From positions 590,291 through 654,290 of the forward strand of contig NZ_BMMM01000003.1 of the NCBI RefSeq assembly GCF_014645835.1: a stretch of DNA of 64,000 nt, in the 5' to 3' direction. Positions 61,521-64,000 of the stretch are shown piece after piece (position 1 is the stretch's first letter; each line of letters opens with the position of its first letter). The translations under genes and the position numbers were made by a program. The notes under the pieces were generated by a model. It was not told the DNA's origin. It made no database searches and saw nothing but the letters and a program-made list of their open reading frames with translations. This DNA is from Streptomyces albiflavescens. Lineage in GTDB: Bacteria; Actinomycetota; Actinomycetes; Streptomycetales; Streptomycetaceae.

Positions 61521-62452
61521 CCTCGTACGAAGCCGAACTCGTCGTCGAGCGGCGGGAGTCCGCGGCCGACGGTGTGCTCGCCCTCACCCTGCGCCACCCG
61601 CTCGGCGAGGAACTCCCCTCCTGGGAGCCGGGCGCCCACATCGATGTCGTGCTCGGGCCGGGCCTGGAGCGGCAGTACTCGCTGTGCGGTGATCCGTCGG
61701 ACGGTCGTGCGTGGCGGATCGCGGTGCTGCGGGAGCCGGACGGGCGCGGTGGCTCCTCGTACGTGCACGAGCAGTTGGGCCAGGGCGACAAGGTCCGCGT
61801 ACGCGGTCCGCGCAACCACTTCGAGCTCCGGCCCGCGCCCCGCTACCGCTTCATCGCGGGCGGCATCGGCATCACGCCGATCCTGCCGATGCTGACCGCG
61901 GCCGAGGCGGCGGGCGCGGAGTGGACACTGCTCTACGGCGGTCGGACGCGCGGATCCATGGCATTCGCCGAGGAGTTGAGCCGCTACGGGGACCGGGTGC
62001 GGTTCGCTCCCCAGGACGAGACCGGGCTGCTGGACCTGATGTCCGTGCTCGCCGCGGTCTCCGAGGACACGCTCGTCTACTGCTGCGGTCCCGGCCCCCT
62101 GCTGGACGCGGTGGAGGAGGCATGCCCGAGCGGGCGGCTGCACGTCGAGCGCTTCCGGCCGAAGCTTCAAGAGAGCGGCCCGGACGACGAGTTCGAGGTC
62201 GTGCTGGAGCGCAGCGCCCGCACGCTGACCGTCCCCGCCGGCGTCTCCGTCCTCGACACCGTGCGGGCCGCCGGTGTCGAGGTGCTCTACTCCTGCACCG
62301 AGGGCACCTGCGGGACCTGCGAGACGGACGTCCTCGAAGGGACCCCGGACCACCGGGACTCGGTGCTCACGGACGAGGAGCGGGAGGCGGGCGAGACGAT
62401 GCTCATCTGTGTGTCCCGCTGTCTCGGAAAGCGGCTCGTGCTGGACCTGTGA
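61517..62452 (+). CDS. vanB: Vanillate demethylase reductase subunit
   Basis: 311 aa, phthalate-dioxygenase-reductase order: flavin domain (RQYSLCG) at ~55-60, NAD domain with FIAGGIGITPILPM, and a C-terminal plant-type 2Fe-2S domain with C260, C265, C268 and C298 (CTEGTCGTC, LICVSRC). Transfers electrons from NADH to VanA. The ATG overlaps the 81-aa gene stop. The 3' end overlaps the truncated IclR frame on the other strand by 50 bp. Confidence 0.93.
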   Translation: MTSYEAELVVERRESAADGVLALTLRHPLGEELPSWEPGAHIDVVLGPGLERQYSLCGDPSDGRAWRIAVLREPDGRGGSSYVHEQLGQGDKVRVRGPRNHFELRPAPRYRFIAGGIGITPILPMLTAAEAAGAEWTLLYGGRTRGSMAFAEELSRYGDRVRFAPQDETGLLDLMSVLAAVSEDTLVYCCGPGPLLDAVEEACPSGRLHVERFRPKLQESGPDDEFEVVLERSARTLTVPAGVSVLDTVRAAGVEVLYSCTEGTCGTCETDVLEGTPDHRDSVLTDEEREAGETMLICVSRCLGKRLVLDL

Positions 62453-63005
62453 GCCGGAGGTCCTGGAGGTCCGCCTCGATGCGGGCCACGGTCGCCAGCA
62501 GGTGGGGCAGCAGATCGCGGCGTACGGAGGCCAGGGAGTTGCGGCTCGCGTGCACCGGGATGTTCACCGCCGCCACCACCTCGCCGTCCCGGTCCCGTAC
62601 CGGGGCGGCGACCGAGCGCAGCCCCTCCTCCAACTCCTGGTCGACGATGGCGTACCCCTGACGTCGTACGCGGTCCAGTTCCGCTGTGAGCAGCTCGGCC
62701 GAGACGATGGTGTGCGCCGTCAGGGGCCGCAGTGCGGCGCGGGCGAGCCGGGCGTCCACCTCCTCCCCGGGCAGATGGGCGAGGATCACCCGGCCCACGG
62801 AGGTGACATGGGCCGGGAAGCGCGTGCCGACGGTGATGTTCGCGGTCATGATCCGGCGGGTGGGCACACGCGCCACGTACACGATGTCGTCGCCGTCGAG
62901 GACGCAGAGCGAGGACGACTCCCCCACCCGGAGGGCCAGTTGCTCCAGATGCGGTTGGGCGAACATCACGGATGCCTGCCGGGTCATCGAGGCTGCCAAC
63001 CGCAC
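62403..63005 (-). pseudogene. IclR-family regulator missing its DNA-binding domain
   Basis: 200 codons from MRLAASMTRQ. The effector-binding half is well preserved: LALRVGESSSLCVLDGDDIV, ARVPTRRIMTANITVGTRFP, HVTSVGRVILAHLPGEEVD, RRQGYAIVDQELEEGLRSVA and VVAAVNIPVHASR, as in PcaR/PobR-type proteins. The ~85-residue winged helix and linker expected ahead of it are absent, and no other frame upstream (63006-63340) shows them. Probably a truncated vanAB regulator. A shorter effector-only protein could still be made. Confidence 0.8.
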
Positions 63006-63340
63006 GCTGCTCGACCACCCAGAAGGGATCTGATCCGCTCTGAGGGCTCACTGTCAGCCTCAAGCCTCGTGTCCGATAGCGGCGGAATCGTGCTCAGCGT
63101 GATCGACGGTATCTACCTCGCCTTGGCATGGCGACAGCGCCGTGCCGCGACCTCTGCGTCTCGGCGTCAGTCGCGCGGTTCGTGACGCTGTCCGGTAGGT
63201 CGACGAGCACAGTGTCGGCAACCCAACTTCCTGACAACGCCAGCTGCGCCGCGTCAAGCAACGTTTGCCCTACCGATGCTCCTGGGCAAGAGCAGATCGA
63301 CAGCGGCTGATCAAGGATCTCTGCTCCTATCCTGGGCCGC
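63006..63340. other. Stretch without a supported gene
   Basis: 335 bp between the IclR fragment and DUF6225. No HTH remnant found in any frame. Probably foreign or rearranged DNA that replaced the IclR 5' end; the DUF6225 promoter lies at its right end. Confidence 0.5.
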
Positions 63341-63637
63341 ATGGCCAATGACATGGAGATAGAGAGCTATCAGCACGAGGCCGTGGAGCTGACGGTGGGG
63401 GAGCTACTCGACGCTCTCAGCGGATTGCCTGCCGAGGCTCCGATACGTATCGACGTGCCGCTGAGTCCGAGGTCAGAGGAGATGCGGGACTCGGTTGACT
63501 CGGGCGTCAGCCACTTCGTGGTAAGCGGAGTCGTCCTTCATGACGCAGACCACCTCCGCCGGGACGAAGTGGTCCTGCAGGCGGATTTCTGTTCGGGGTG
63601 GTACGTCCGCCCGGTCGAATCGGACGTAGAAGCGTGA
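63341..63637 (+). CDS. DUF6225-like protein
   Basis: 98 aa, ATG. VELTVGELLDALSGLPAEAPIRI and a final ADFCSGWYVRP resemble DUF6225, a small Streptomyces family often near mobile DNA. No function known. Single gene, convergent with the IS630 fragment. Confidence 0.7.
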   Translation: MANDMEIESYQHEAVELTVGELLDALSGLPAEAPIRIDVPLSPRSEEMRDSVDSGVSHFVVSGVVLHDADHLRRDEVVLQADFCSGWYVRPVESDVEA

Positions 63638-63661
63638 CCTGGCCCTGCCCGGGAGGGCAGT

Positions 63662-63871
63662 TCAGGCGACGTTCGCCCTGCTGACCACGGCGCGAAGGCG
63701 TTCGTCGGCGGCGTGCTTGTTCCGCCAGATGGTGTAGCGGCGGATCATGCTGCCCTGGGCCTGGTGGCTGGGATGGTCGGTGCCGTCGAGGGCAAAGTAG
63801 CGCGGAGCGGTGAACTGGGCCTCGATCCGGTTGAGCCAGGAGCTGTTGGTCGGGGTGTAGGCGATCTCCAC
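63662..63871 (-). pseudogene. IS630-family transposase C-terminal fragment
   Basis: About 69 codons matching the end of IS630 DDE transposases: EIAYTPTNSSWLNRIEAQF (containing the final catalytic Glu), then FALDGTDHPSH and RRYTIWRNKHA. The catalytic Asp residues and N-terminal HTH are missing, so it is a remnant. Upstream sequence to the window edge does not continue it. Confidence 0.85.
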
Positions 63872-64000
63872 GTTGGCCCCCGAGCACCCTCAACTACCCC
63901 GCCACCAGGACATATACCCAGCGAAAGAGGAACCCAGCACTAGTAGGACTCCGTTAGGTCTTCCTCTCGGCCCTGTTTGGGAGCATGTTGGAGGTGTGGA

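Overview
The window looks like a piece of a Streptomyces chromosome. The DNA is very GC-rich, almost every gene uses GC-ending codons, many genes are translationally coupled (ATGA/GTGA overlaps), and several families are typical of streptomycetes: DUF5753 regulators, DUF6879, DUF6225, DUF2510 proteins and the pcaL fusion. All calls come from reading the sequence and from family knowledge; no searches were run.

Layout. 1-6.3 kb: a 5'-truncated ThuA/glucose-sorbosone dehydrogenase, a secreted cupredoxin/Ig-like/DUF1080 protein and a HEAT-repeat protein. 6.3-7.3 kb: a stand-alone LigD-type polymerase; a matching ATP-dependent ligase lies at 32.8 kb. 7.5-11.1 kb: a coupled minus-strand operon of two small Cys-rich proteins, a glycine-rich-domain-like protein and a methyltransferase, divergent from a WhiJ-like set (86-aa protein, DUF6879, XRE/DUF5753). 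A long inverted repeat lies between the two sets. 11.1-12.6 kb: sparse, with one small secreted protein.

12.6-30 kb is the most interesting part. A minus-strand operon (P450, MFS, aldo-keto reductase, an SDR lacking catalytic residues, RND/MMPL exporter, 3Fe-4S ferredoxin) is divergent from an MmyB-type regulator. Next come TetR and SDR genes, divergent from a coupled plus-strand operon: phosphotriesterase-like lactonase, cupin, HAD phosphatase, FAD monooxygenase, AfsA-like synthase and a TTA-containing NAD-epimerase. A Tat-exported bicovalent flavin oxidase follows. I see no PKS or NRPS core. The AfsA-like enzyme is the best candidate scaffold builder, so this may be a butenolide/butyrolactone/furan cluster with its own lactone-cleaving enzyme.

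30-33 kb is a scar region: a HemC fragment, a twice-frameshifted IS110 transposase and a truncated gene. 34-35 kb: a DUF3048 lipoprotein. 35-42.2 kb: a complete protocatechuate branch of the beta-ketoadipate pathway (MarR regulator, then pcaI-J-F-H-G-B-L), taking protocatechuate to beta-ketoadipyl-CoA and on to acetyl-CoA and succinyl-CoA.

42.2-59.8 kb: an SDR, a 28-bp tandem repeat, a 175-bp MITE abutting a LAL-type regulator that lacks its DNA-binding domain, an MHS permease with anhydro-MurNAc kinase, a TetR gene with a striking 16-bp operator array in front of a PAP2/DMT pair, a DUF2510-scramblase, a Tat-exported phospholipase C, a DUF418 membrane protein and a two-component system. 60-62.5 kb: vanillate demethylase (vanA, a His-rich small protein, vanB), which would feed protocatechuate into the pca operon. 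Next to it is an IclR gene missing its HTH. The right edge carries DUF6225 and an IS630 fragment.
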